From assembly GCF_042242105.1 (NCBI RefSeq), contig NC_092031.1:6098175-6162174 (forward strand): a stretch of 64,000 nt of DNA, in the 5' to 3' direction. Position 1 is the stretch's first letter, and the number at the start of each line of letters is the position of its first letter. Below the pieces are notes generated by a model that was given only the letters and a program-made list of their open reading frames with translations, was not told where the DNA came from and made no database searches. Source of the stretch: Pempheris klunzingeri (Eukaryota; Chordata; Actinopteri; Acropomatiformes; Pempheridae). Positions 13,129 through 25,340 of this stretch are shown here, piece after piece. The translations under genes were made by a program, and so were the position numbers.

Positions 13129-16100
13129 ATGTTTGTTCTTATGTTCCTTGTTAACGCGTTTGTTTGTTCAGACCAGGTGTTGCTGCTGGCTGTAGGTCTG
13201 TCTGTGGGGCTCGTGTTGCTGCTGCTGCTGGGTCTGATGGTGTGCTGTCTGAGGAGGAAGACGAAGGGTCAGAGTCAATACGAGGAGCTGCTCTCTACTG
13301 TGCCTGCAGTACCAGCGTGCTCTGCTCCGGTGATCCTGGTGTCTCAGGCATCCTGGGCCACGTTAGTACCATGAACAAGACAACAGCAAATCGAACAAGA
13401 CATGCGCATAGTCCTACATAGTGCTTTTCTCTCACTGTTATTGAGTGTTTTCTCACTTTATATGAGAAAAATGCTGAATTTATTTAAGGCACACAAATAT
13501 AAAACTAGCATCTGATTTTAAACAAAAACAGCACTAAAGCAATAAAAAAAAGTAAAAATCCATCTAATAAAAGTGCAAATTTGTCACTAAAGAACAGCAT
13601 CGTTTACTTTTATGGGGTTTATGGGATGTGAAGTCTTGATTTTACTTAAGTTATCACAATTAAGTTTAAATCACTTTGTTGTTGATGTTTTTTTTCTCTC
13701 TGTGTGTGAAAGGCCGAATGAGATCCCTTTCACATTGCCTCCTCGCTTCATGACACAAAACCAAGGTGACATGAAAAACAAGGAGGAGGAGGAAATGAAG
13801 ACGGAGGCCCGGAGGGACATACTGGCCCATCGTGGGTCACTGTCAGTAAGCAGTAGGTCAATATTATCTTTATTCAACAGCACGTCTACATGGTTATTGT
13901 CCTTGTCTTTTTAAAGTGAAATTCAGCCATGTGGAACCTAAATTAAAGTACAATACTAAACCTATGGAGAAAAGTGAACTGCTTATTACTGTGGAGTTGT
14001 TACATTTCATTCTCGCTGTGACCTTGACCATATACCACCCAATACAGAAAAAACTCTGAAGCACAGACTTTTACGTGCTGGTGGCGCTAAAGGAAAAGTC
14101 AGAGGATCACCATCATCAGTAGGATTAATCCTCTGGTGACCATGAATGTCTGTAAAAAATGTCATGGCAACACATCCAATAGACGTGGAGATACTTCAAT
14201 CTGAGCCAAACTTCCCCACACACACACACACCTACACCCTGTCTCCATCAGGATGGTACCCGGTGGGGACGGTGCTGGCTGGTCTCTACTCCGGTCCTCC
14301 TCTGAACGAGGTGGTGGCCCCTCCACCCGGCATGGCCACCCGTCTCTGCTTCTCTGTGGAGTATCGACACAGCAGCGAGCAGCTCATGGTCTCCTTGCTC
14401 CGCCTCGGCAACCTCCCTCCCCGTTTCCACGGCAACGTCACGCTGGTGGAGCTCAGGCTTCTCCCTGATGACAGGAGGCCCCGCCAGGCCAAGGCCCGGG
14501 GCACGGGGCCCGACCCGGAGTTCAACGACTGCTTGGTTTTCCAGGTGAAGACACGAAAGTTTCCAGAAGTTTTGAATGTGCTGAGCTGATGCAACCTTAG
14601 AGACAAAAGTACAAACAACAGATGACGTGTGGATGCTTGATGTGCAGTACTGGAAGAAGTATTCAGATGTTTTATAATACCACACAGTAAAAATACTCAA
14701 GTCCTGCACTGGAAATGTTACTTAGATAGAACTACGTAGGCATAATACAACAAAACATATTTTATAATCTATAATCTAAAAATAGTAGAGTAAAAAAGTA
14801 AAATATTTCCCTCTGAACTGCAGTGGAGTAAACGTATAAAGTGGCATGAACAGAAAAGGCTCATGTAAAGTACCTCAAATTTGTACTTAATAAATGTACT
14901 TAGTTACATTCGACCACTGGTGATTTGCATCTGCTCTCACACACTTCCTGTGTGTTTCCTCCTCAGGTGTCGGGAGTGTGTGTGCCTCAGAGCACCCTGA
15001 GCGTGTGTGTGCTGAGTGTAGAGCAAGGCCGCAAACGCCACGCGGTGGGCAGGGTGCTCTTCCCTCTGGAGGGGGAGCTCGGTCAGGCCGGCAGGGTGCT
15101 CTGGAGGGACCTGGAGACGGAGGACGACACCCAGGTACACACAGAAAAACACACACACACACACAGGTCTGTATGTGTCACAAACGCTCACTGTCATTGT
15201 GCCGTGTGTGTCAGTGTTCAGAGCTGGGTGATGTGCAGATTTCTCTCAGCTACAGTCCGGCTCTGCAGCGCCTCTCTGTGGTGGTTCTGAGGGCTCGAGG
15301 CCTGCAGCTGCTCACAGGCGCAGGTACGTCAGGTCTGATCAGTCACTGGGGGAACCTTACAGGTACCGGTTATACAGCATCTGTGTGTTTCCCAGGTGTG
15401 TGTGTCCAGGTCAGCTTACAGATACACACTCAGCTGGTGAAGATCAAACGCAGCTGCGTGGTGGAAGTGGACAACAACCCCTATTTCAACCACAGGATGA
15501 CCTTTAAACTCCGCTCGCAGCACCTGGACGAGGCCTGTCTGAGGTTTGAGCTGCAGCAGCCAAACGACGCCCGCTCAGGTGAGAGGGGCAACCTGATGTG
15601 CACGTTGTCTTATTTCAGTTTTAATTCCAGTGTAAAATTAACAAACCCCACTTTTATTTTGACTTCTTTGATGGCTCTGACTTTTCTTTCTTCTTCTGTC
15701 CTTCTTTCTTTAATTATACTACGTAACTTTTTCTCTGTAATCACCTGACATCTGATAACTAATCATGGAGTCATGGAGCTCCTTCAAAGACATGTTAGGT
15801 CAGATCCTAATAAGAGGCAGGTGCACTGAAAAGGTCAAATCCTACAGTATATTTGTTAAAATTACACTGGTAGCATTAGATGTAAAACATTTCCATCAAA
15901 ATAAAATATCAATATTTTCTTCTTTTAGACTCTTTTGTACTGTATCTTTAAATGTCTGTTGTTAGCCTCATAAATTCATTTTGGAAATCTATATAGACAT
16001 AATTTTAGAAAGTATTGCACAAAGTACACATTTGTGGTGGTTTTAAAATCTGTTTTTAGCCACAATATTTTCAGCTTTTTGGCTCTACTAAGAGTGAGGG

Positions 16101-16544
16101 CAGAGTGACACAGTGCTTTATGTGCTAGTTTGGTTTCCTCCATGTTTTATCTGTTGTCCTCTTTATGTGATATCAAGGGGCTGACTGACATGATTTTTTT
16201 TGTCTTTAGTGGGTTGATTTTGGACTTATATTCATAATATAAGCCTCAGATGTATATGATAATTCTAAAATCACTTGTAATCTCATAAATAGATGGTGGC
16301 AAAGCCAAAGTAACAGTGGTTGTGATGTTGTAATGATTTTACAAATTATCATAGGTCAGCTGTATGTTCACCTCGGCTCTGCTCCGTCTTTATTTTGCTC
16401 CCAGAGCCTCCGGCCCTGCTGGGAGTGCTGGTGTTGGGTCCCTTCATGTACGCCAGAGGCCTGCAGCTGCAGCACTGGATGGACATGGTCAACACGCCAC
16501 AGGAGCCGGTCAAACTGTGGCACAGCCTGGGCAGGCCCACCTGA
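13129..16544 (+). CDS. syt15: Synaptotagmin-15
   Basis: SYT15 is a membrane-anchored double-C2 protein thought to act in calcium-independent trafficking. Exons: 13129 or 13172-13361, 13713-13852, 14252-14544, 14967-15134, 15215-15323, 15396-15578 and 16405-16544, with stop TGA. All phases match. The first exon holds one transmembrane helix (VLLLAVGLSVGLVLLLLLG) followed by CCLRRK and YEELL, as in mammalian SYT15. C2A begins near ATRLCFSVEYRHSSEQL and C2B near ELGDVQISLSYSPALQRL. The protein ends VKLWHSLGRPT, keeping the synaptotagmin WHxL motif. The calcium-binding aspartates are missing: the C2A loop-3 DFD of classical synaptotagmins reads SVE, and the C2B equivalent reads QQP. This fits the calcium-independent SYT15 type. 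The start is uncertain. Reading through from ATG 13129 gives 421 residues, but the sequence up to 13171 also looks like a splice acceptor (ending ttgttcag), so a short first exon may lie upstream. Confidence 0.88.
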
Positions 16545-16561
16545 CACCCAAATCACACTCC

Positions 16562-16564
<3 letters not shown>

Positions 16565-16647
<83 letters not shown>
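16565..16647. repeat. (AT)n microsatellite
   Basis: About 41 uninterrupted AT/TA units, starting about 20 bases after the SYT15 stop codon, so inside the 3' UTR. In RNA it would form a self-complementary AU hairpin. Length is probably variable and may be mis-assembled. Confidence 0.95.
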
Positions 16648-16650
<3 letters not shown>

Positions 16651-16760
16651 GATTTGACATTAAAGAAAGTACTAAAAGTGAAGTATTTTGCATCTTAAAA
16701 TTAGAAGACAATTTAGATTTTACACCACTGAAACAATTTCACAGGATCATGCTAAATAGG

Positions 16761-16766
16761 AATAAA
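16761..16766 (+). terminator. Possible SYT15 polyadenylation signal
   Basis: AATAAA about 220 nt after the SYT15 stop, downstream of the AT repeat. Confidence 0.4.
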
Positions 16767-16879
16767 AGGTTTACTGGGAATGTAGGTGGAGTAAAGTGTA
16801 AAGGGGGATTATCTAGGATATATTTATGCAAATGGTAAAAAGCCAGACAGGAGAAAAATACATCTACAATTTCACAAGG

Positions 16880-17000
16880 CAGGTCGAATGTATTTATATA
16901 GCACCATTCAGACACAAGGCAATTCAAAGTGCTTCACAGGGACATAAAACACAATAAAAACAAGACACAGAAACATCAGATTGCATGTAAAAGATAAAAA
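16880..17000. repeat. Teleost interspersed repeat fragment
   Basis: The text around tttatatagcaccattcag and aattcaaagtgcttcacag is a wording I know from many copies in fish genomes. The family is not assigned. Confidence 0.45.
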
Positions 17001-17375
17001 TAAATAGCTAATGCTTAAGTTTACGACCAAAGCTTACGACCAAATAAGCATATGGTCGTAAGTTGAACAATAATTTTTTGAAGAATATTTTTATTTTGCT
17101 TTATTTTTTAAGATATATGTGTCTATATCTACACCTAAAGCTGAATTTCATTAAAGAAGTTTGCCTGATATCCACCAGCTCCTCAGTACTTCCTGATGTT
17201 GTCCAGCAGGTGGCGACTTCCTCCTTCCTCCTTCATGTCGCTGTGCGCAGGCGCAGTTTGAAGCACCGCGAGTGAACCAGGAAGTGAACGAGGAGTGGAC
17301 ACCATGGGCGTAAACGTGAAGCTGTATTAAAGTTATCATCTGTCAAAGTGGTGGTTTAATTGCGGGTTTGGCACC

Positions 17376-19852
17376 ATGAAGATAAATGAGAACACTTTGC
17401 TGGAGGGACACAAAGTCGTTTTGGTTCCGTACAATGCAGAGCACGTGCCCAGGTAAAACTAACAGGTGCTGTTAAACACGTGAGGGCATCACTGCTGGTA
17501 TCTTTAATAATTCATTTAGCCTCATTCTGCCTCTTTTATTCTCCTTTTTAGTGTGTGTTTATAGCAAACATGGATCATAACTCAGTACCACAGTGTAGAA
17601 ATACACTATAAATAAATTTTACAGCAGACTGGCCCAAATTCAAAATTATTGGATCATAATTGTTGATGCATGAATGTGTGCATCACTTTAATGCTGAAGC
17701 TGGTATCAGTGGGGTTCATTTTAACTACTTTATATGTTTTAACTATGAAATCACCCTTTTTAAAAAATAAATACTATCACAAAGTGTCTTTTTTAGGCTG
17801 CTTATACAAGATACAGGAGCTATTTGCTATGTTACAATAAAGGGTTGCACAAAAAGGTTTTGTTTAAAGTCCCCATTTCTGCTACTAGAAAACAATATGT
17901 ATATTTGATGGTGGAGAGCAGAGGATGATTTTCACTATCAGTCTAACAGCCTGAGGAAAGAAGCTGTTCTGTAGTCTGGCCGTGAGTCGGGACACTTTCC
18001 ACATGGCAGCAGGTTGAGCAAGTCTGGGCTTGGGATGGATTTTATATTCCTCACTTATATCACTGACGCTCAGTAGATGGTACCAATGATGTCCTGGGTT
18101 GTTTTAATCACCCGTTGCAGAAGTTTCTTGTCCTGTGCCGAACACTTGCCATAACAAGTCCTAACAATTTGTGATATTTCCAGTCCGGATGCTTTCTATT
18201 GTTCCTCTAGAGGAGTTAAAAGAATTTAGCATTGGATATTTAATCCGTGCCAGTTTGTCATGGTGTCATAATCATCTGAAAAAATCTTTTCCTTTGTGTT
18301 TCTCTCTAATGGTCAAATCAGACCCTTGGTCCTTTCCCTGTCTTTTATCCACCTGTTTCAGGTATCATGAGTGGATGAAGTCTCCTGAGCTGCAGCAGCT
18401 GACCGCCTCAGAGCCGCTGACCCTGGAACAGGAGTACGACATGCAGAGGAGCTGGAGGGAAGATGATGACAGTAAGGGGTCATCTACCTGCAGTGTCCAC
18501 ACAGGAAACAACATGTCAGCCTTTACAAAGGCTCATTGCTCATTCAGTAGTTTCTCAATTCAGTAATCCATTTTCCAGAGTGCACGTTCATCATCTTGGA
18601 CAAGCAGCGGTGGGCGGACACCAGTGTAGAGGAGGAGCAGTGCATGGTGGGAGATGTGAACATCTTCCTGACGGACCCCACAGACCCATCTTTGGCTGAG
18701 CTGGAGATCATGATAGCAGGTGACAACCAACACGTTAATATCTTATTCAAAAATTCTCTTATTTTGGCATTATTTTCCTGCAGTTGTTGCTTTTTTCATT
18801 CCATAATACTTAAGTAGTTTCTTGTTTTTAATAGAGCCCAGTCACAGAGGCAAGGGCATCGGGAAAGAGGTGACACGCATGATGATGTGCTACGGTGAGC
18901 AGATTAAGTTAAAGGCACTGCCTAAAACTGGAACATTTCTGGCATTGGGGTGTTCTTGAATAGTAAGTAGGTCTTGTGTTCTGCTTGTTGTCTGCCTTAA
19001 CTGTAAACCGTGAAAAGAGCAAATTTGTGCAAAAATGAACATTCATTACTATTTACACTGCCATTTCTGCATCACCTTGTCTTACCTTTAATAGATAAAC
19101 TAGCTATTTTGAAGAGATACACGTTTAATAAGTCATAACTTTCTTTTATGCACACAGTATATAAAACATAAAGACTATAAAAGAGACCAAATAAATGCAG
19201 AGCTAACAGGCTACCATTATTTTTATTTTCTGTCATCAGCAAAACAAAGCACATTTTAAAGACTTGAGACAGTGAGACAAATTAAGTGCATTCAGTTTGC
19301 AGAGTGTCAGCTGCAGAAATCTGGAAGTTTAACATTAATAGAAATACCAACAAGTTTGAATGCTGAATCACACAGTGGCAGAGAGCTGCTGCTGCTGCAA
19401 CACCCAGTAGTTCATAAAACCGTACGCATGTTTCACATAACTCTGGTTATAGTTTGTGAATAGTAGTTTGTGAATGGCTGTGATCAGTGTGTTTATCTTC
19501 CAACAGGAGTCACCAAACTCGGGGTCAAAAAGTTTCAAGCGAAAATTGGGTTGGACAACCAGGTCAGCATCGCCATGTTCAAGAACATCCACTTCCAGGA
19601 GGTAAACAGGTCACGTAACCTCGTTGTGTGAGATGCCTGGCAGGCCCCAAAATATGAGAGGTTCCTAAGTGAATCCAAGCATCATCCTCGCGTCTGTTGC
19701 AGGTGTCGGTGTGTCAGGTGTTCAAAGAGGTGACCCTGCAGATGACGGTGGACGAGGCCGTTCGGAGGAGCCTGCTGGACGACACGGCCAACATGGAGGA
19801 GAGAGACTACAGACAGGCCTGCAGCAACAGACAGGAACAGGTTTCACAGTGA
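17376..19852 (+). CDS. nat9: N-acetyltransferase 9 (GNAT family)
   Basis: Six exons: 17376-17452, 18362-18471, 18579-18719, 18835-18894, 19507-19601 and 19703-19852. They join in phase to 210 codons. The start MKINENTLLEGHKVVLVPY and the blocks VPRYHEWMKSPELQQLTASE and TFIILDKQRW are typical of NAT9. Acetyl-CoA binding is shown by the GNAT motif A SHRGKGIGKEV (R/Q-x-x-G-x-G/A). The C-terminal blocks KLGVKKFQAKIGLDNQVSI and NIHFQEVSVCQVFKEV follow. NAT9 is a conserved N-acetyltransferase; in flies it has been linked to microtubule stability. Length matches the family (about 207 in human). ATG 17376 is followed directly by the conserved N-terminus. A possible AATAAA lies at 20147-20152. Confidence 0.95.
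17900..18240. repeat. Non-autonomous teleost repeat in NAT9 intron 1
   Basis: Wording such as agcctgaggaaagaagctgt and tgtagtctggccgtgagtc belongs to a very common fish interspersed repeat. A related 5' portion appears at 44.74-45.1 kb. Both carry the piece ctttctattgttcc near one end. Confidence 0.5.
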
Positions 19853-21099
19853 AGTGTTGTGCTGAACTGCATTCACACTTCCTTAAAGACTGCCAGCTGT
19901 GGAGGGGATCGTTCTGCACACAGATGACAGACAGCTGAGACATCAAGCTGAAAACTGGTGTGTGGTTCAGACTTCACACACGAGCAGCACAGTCCCCCTA
20001 TTCACCTTTATGTACTTGTTCATTGTATCCCTGCACAGATGGGAAGTCACTGAGTGCATTTACGCAATTACAGATTTAAGCTCTTTATGCAAGTATTTTA
20101 ATTTGGGGATATATTCTACATTTCCACCACTACACTACATTGCAGGAATAAATATAGTACTTTTCACCTTAATATATTAATCTGATAGCTGGAGTTACTA
20201 GCTGTGCTGTGTGGCCAAAAGTCTGTGGACACCTGAACATTACGCTTGTATGTGAACGTGCTAAACATGTCACTCAGATTTTACTGTCAACATGAGATGA
20301 ATGAACTCACTTCAGATAACAAGCCCTTTAAAGGAATAGTTTGATATTATGGGAAATGCAGTTATTTTAAATGAAGCTATAGTCAGCAGGCAATTTGCTT
20401 AGCTTAGTTGAGCCAGGCTTCTGTTTTCAGTCTACGCTAAGCTAAACAGCTGCTAGCTGTAGCTTCAAGTTTAATGTGGAGATACTAGAGTGGTTTCAAT
20501 CTGCTTTCTTCCATTTCCTCTTTCACACTACCACATTAAAAGTCCACATGATTCCATAAAATTGTTTTTTTTCTCCTCTGACAGTTTTAAAGTTGAACAA
20601 AAGCCTTTTTTTCCCATATATATCTAGTGGTTTCTATTGGAAGTGGTTAATTCTATTTGGCTTTAATCACGATTAAATAATTTTGTGCACAGTGTAGAAA
20701 TTGACACCAAATAGGAAACAAAAGAGGCATTTCCATTTTCTGGTGCACAGATGATGAAGACTGAGGCCTAATCAGAGTGATTACACACATCTTGTACATT
20801 ACAAGTAACATATTTGTCTCATGTTCCTCCTAATTGCCACATTAGTCTGCTGCGTTTCTCATAATTTTGTCGTTCAAAACCGGAAAGCTGGTGGTCAACT
20901 GTGGGAGCCTTATTTAATGTCTTTCTTATTGTTGTCAGCATTAGAGGGGACAAAACACAAGACCACAAAACCTCCTCTCTATGTTTTTTTTTTAACATAA
21001 ATCAAAGATGAGGCAGTGAAGGACAGTGTTGTTTTTATTGATCGAAATACAACATTGTTTATTAAGTATGAGGTCTCAAGGACACTGAATGTTGCATCA

Positions 21100-21840
21100 G
21101 TGCATTAAAGCTGTGGTGGGTAGTTCTCCAAAAAGGCAAGAGATGAGCCACAATTTGTAAAACACAGCTCTCATGCTGCAGCTCTCTCCTCTCTGTCCAA
21201 AGCTCCTCCTACCAGATGAGCTACAGACACATGCAGCACTTTCTATTCACGGGAAATCCTGAGCATGACTGTGATCCCGATCCTGTCGCAGCAGCAGTTC
21301 TGTGAGAGGTACCATCCTGTTTTCTTTGCAAACATGTGGACCACTGAGATGATGTGCTGTGATTTGCAACTTAGTTAGCTACATAAACATGAACTGGAAT
21401 TAGCCAGGTCACCGCAACACATTTAGATATTGCAGGAAATTAAGTTAGCAGCTTCATCGCAAAGTTCTCCCCGTCTCTGAAGCGCTTTGCTAATATCAAT
21501 TTATTGCGTTGATCAGCCTCTCTTTTAGACTGTTTGATAAGTCCGTCTTTCTTCTTTTGACAGCTTTGCAGTTGTTGGAATAGCAACTTTTTGTAATTTT
21601 TCTGCATTTCTTGCTTCAGTTTTTCACCGACATTTAAAGGGACGTGCATACGTATCTGCGTAGACCAGCCAATAGGAACGCTGTCTGAGGATCTGTGATT
21701 GGCCAACGTCTCAGCGACGGAGCCTAGAGGAGGTGCAGAGGTCTAGTTCTCTTTCAGACCACTTAAATCATATTATGCTGAAAGCATATAATGGACTTTT
21801 GCCCAATGACACCAAACACAAAATGCGGCTTTAATAGTGC
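21100..21840. repeat. Teleost interspersed repeat
   Basis: It begins agctgtggtgggtagttctcc, a start I recognise from a widespread fish repeat. The minus-strand reading 21440-21706 is Lys/Gln rich and belongs to the repeat rather than a host gene. Confidence 0.4.
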
Positions 21841-22184
21841 AGTGATTTGCACAGTATTTATGATTTTCAGTCATGCTTACGATGTGGCTCCACTGGATGG
21901 ATTGAATCGATCGTGAGATTTCATACAGACGTCCACAGCGTCCAGGCGATGAGCCCCAGTGACTTTAGTGATCTCCTCCAGCATCACCGTGTGGTCGACA
22001 TTTAAAGATAGATAGAAATACTTTATTGCCACGAAATTTAGTACAAACATTCATGCTCCCCAAAAGGTTGAATTGTAATAACTTCAGTGGTCTAGTGACT
22101 TTCCATCTGGTGCCATCAGCTGGTCACAAATTAATTTGTCCAGTACTTCAACTGGTGCTTTTCATCACTTCAGGGAAGCATGAA

Positions 22185-22690
22185 TCAGCTTTCACAACAT
22201 CCATCCATTATCTTCCACTTATCTGAGGTCGGGTCACGGTGGCAACAGGTCAAGCAGGGCACTCCAGACGCCCTTCTCCTGAGCAACGTTTTCCAGCTCC
22301 CCCTGGGGGATCCCAAGGCGTTCCCAGGCCAGCCGAGAGATGTAATCCCTCCAGCAGGTTCTGGGTCTGCCCCGGGGTCTCCTCCCGGAGGGACATGCCC
22401 GGAAAACCTCTGGGGGAGGCCCCCAGGAGGCATCCTGAGCAGATGCCCAAACTACCTCAACTGGCTCCTTTCGATGTGAAGAAGCAGCTGCTCTACTCCG
22501 AGCCCCTCTCGGATGTCCGAGCTCTTCACCCTATCTCTAAGGCTGAGCCCAGACACCCTACGGAGGAAACTCATTTCAGCCGCTTGTATCCGCGATCTCA
22601 TTCTTTCGGTCAGTACCCAGAGCTCATGACCGTAGGAGAGTGTCGGAACGTAGATCGACTGGTAAATCAGCTCCCTCTTCACCACAACAA
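22185..22690 (-). mobile_element. Decayed non-LTR retrotransposon (LINE) 3' end
   Basis: On the minus strand, 22452-22685 reads SIYVPTLSYGHELWVLTERM, then RSRIQAAEMSFLRRVSGLSL and GVEQLLLHIERSQLRWFGHL. This is the C-terminal end of a LINE reverse-transcriptase protein abundant in fish. The continuation (RPRGRPRTCWRDYISRLAWE, then LENVAQEKGVWSALLDLLPP) lies in another frame, so at least one frameshift is present. The element ends in a short GGATG-type repeat near 22199-22215. It is a 5'-truncated, non-functional copy. The clade was not assigned. Confidence 0.85.
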
Positions 22691-25340
22691 TTTCCTGCTA
22701 ATTTGTTTATGACTTTCTTTGTTGCGGTTACCCAGATTTCACTGAGCCAGCAAGGAGGCTTTAATATTTCTCTGTAGTTGTTTGTCATCACTTTAACATC
22801 CCTCTGTTTCAGTTTCCCAGCTTCAGTGGAATTATACATATGTATCAGAGGACGGTTTCATCAGGCTAATGGTGACTGTGGTCGCTGGCTTTCACAGACT
22901 GCTCTCTGAGTCAAATTAGTGGTCATATGAGCTCATTCACATCAGTGTTTGAGGTATTGACCACGGAAGTCAAACATGAAGTTATAGTGATAATCAGGAA
23001 ATGGATATTATCCATCGAGCTAAGCTAACCAGTGGCCGGCATTAGCTTCATATTGGGTATACAGACATAAGAGCGGTATTAATCTTTTCATGTAACGTAT
23101 AGTAAGAATGCCATTAAATGTTTGTGAAATATTTAACTTGTCCTGTAAGTGTGTCGAGCCTCTTATCTGTGTAGAAATGTTCTGCATGTAATAGCTCCTC
23201 CTCATTAGGTCGTCAAACTTCAATTTGTTTGGGAACCGACCAAACTGTGTCTCCGTCAAATATTGAAAATTGTCAAGTACCAAAAGTTAACATTGAATAA
23301 TTGATCATATTCTCAGTTTTATTTCCCTTTTCTTTCATCAAATATTTCCTGATTTAAGTAATATTTTGGCTACATTGTGTTGTTCGACAAAGTCCTTCTT
23401 CTGTTTGAAGAAAAAAATGATTTAATAATGAAACACATAGTATTAAATTAAATAAAATGTGCAAAACTTTAGTATTCATTTTAATCACTGCCAGTTCATC
23501 CATTTTGGTTTCCAAGTCTTGACTCTCATCAAGACAATTTTTCAGTAGGTAAATTGTGTTCACCAGAATTGTTCCTCTGTTACAAAGACACGATGCTCAT
23601 TATTTCGTGCAGTGCATAGCCATTTATTAACGCTGACGAGGTTTGAGCACGGACAAAGCTGTACAGGAAACACAGCACCAAAGGCAGCTTTTTGCATGAA
23701 AATGCCCAACAAATAAAATTCGGTTGCATCTCAAAAGTCACCAGTTAAATCGATAGAACAGTAAAATAATCTGCCAGGATTTCAAGACAAAAGGAATCAG
23801 ATTTTAGACCAGTGGTTCAGTATTATTCACCAGGTGATTTAGAGAGTCGGAGCTACAGTGAAGTTAAATATTGTACCCACCACACTCCATATAAAAAGGA
23901 CCATACCACTGTTTTTACAAGCGATATCCCACGTACTGCTTATACTACTGCGAACCTCTTGGCAAATTTTTCTGGTGTGTTTTTGTATTTTTTTCTACCT
24001 TCCATGCAGCCACTGGTTTCCATTTTGTCTGTGCAGTATTAAAAATAAATTTGCAGTGTTAATAAATATTTCAGATGTATAATCCATCCATCACAGTGAA
24101 CAGCAAGATATTTGTGTTAAAAATCTATTATTTTATGCCATTTTGTTTAATAATTGCATCATTCCATTATAGTAATTTCACTTATTGATGCAAACTGCAG
24201 ATGGATTTTATCAAGTTTCGTGAGTCTGCCCTGAAATGAATAGAAACCAATTAGTGTAGGTAGGTAGGTAATATGTAATATGGATGTCTGATATAGAAAA
24301 GATTATTAGCAAAAGGGCTGCTGCATGCAAAATTGTTAGCAAAATTGTTATGGTCCTTTTACGCAGTTTGTGCACCGGGAAGAGAGTACATTAGAGCCTG
24401 ACTGATACCAGATTATTAAAGCCAATACAGATATCAATGTGTGAGAGTTTAAATAAAATATGATTATTTATCGGCCAATATTCTTTTTTTTGTTGTTTTT
24501 AACATTGCTACACCTGAAATGATTAGTGAATTGATTCCAACAGAAAAGTAATAAGTCATTACAGTGATGTACTGTTTCTAAATTGCCTCAAACATATCTT
24601 TGGCTTTTCTTTACTGCAATTTCCTTTTATTTAGTGGCAGATATATGCGCCCGATACTGTTATTTATAGCGGTGATAAGATAAAAATCCACTCATGTATC
24701 AGTTGGGCTCTGCTTTGCATGCCAGAGGGTGTTTTAGCTGTGAGATTTAGCTGGTTCGACTGATGTAAGACTATAAAGATAGAGGAGGTCACAGACGAGT
24801 GAGCTCTACATTCACACAGCCTTCACTGCACATGCTCAGACTGGCACATCTAACGCTGGCCGATGCATGACTCTGACAGGCAGTTAACGTGTGACTCGAC
24901 ACTCCAGTGCAGCACAGACAGGGCCACCTGACATTTCACTGAACATCTCTCAAACACAACCCACGCTCCGTGAAATGCACCGAAACAACTGTCAAAGTGC
25001 AAAACATGGTCGGCAGGGAGACATTTAAGACGATGAGTTTAGTTTTTTTTTTCTTTAAAAAAAAAACAAAAAAAAAAACAGGCTTTAGTACAAAGAGGGT
25101 ACAAGAGCGACAACAATTCCATAGGAATTTAAGATGATTTGAACACATCTGTCCATCCCCCTTTGTCTATCTGTACAGACTCTTCACCTCCCAGCACCTC
25201 AAACAGGGCGAGGGGATGCAGGGTTGCCCATCTTAATGAGATTCATGAATTCAGCATATATAAAAAAAAAAATCCCAGGATTCACAGGTAGGAGTGGAAA
25301 CCCTCTGGACCTCTGGAAGTTGATGGAGGCAGATGATAGT

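Larger units (their letters stand above)
19853..25340. other. Gene-poor region between NAT9 and LRRC59
   Basis: It contains the NAT9 3' UTR at the left and the LRRC59 3' UTR at the right. Between them I see only AT-rich unique sequence and interspersed repeats. No exon of a known family was recognised on either strand. Confidence 0.55.

Noticed and set aside
21440-21706. 88-codon Lys-rich minus-strand frame
   Set aside because: It lies inside a common fish repeat and has no gene-like neighbours.
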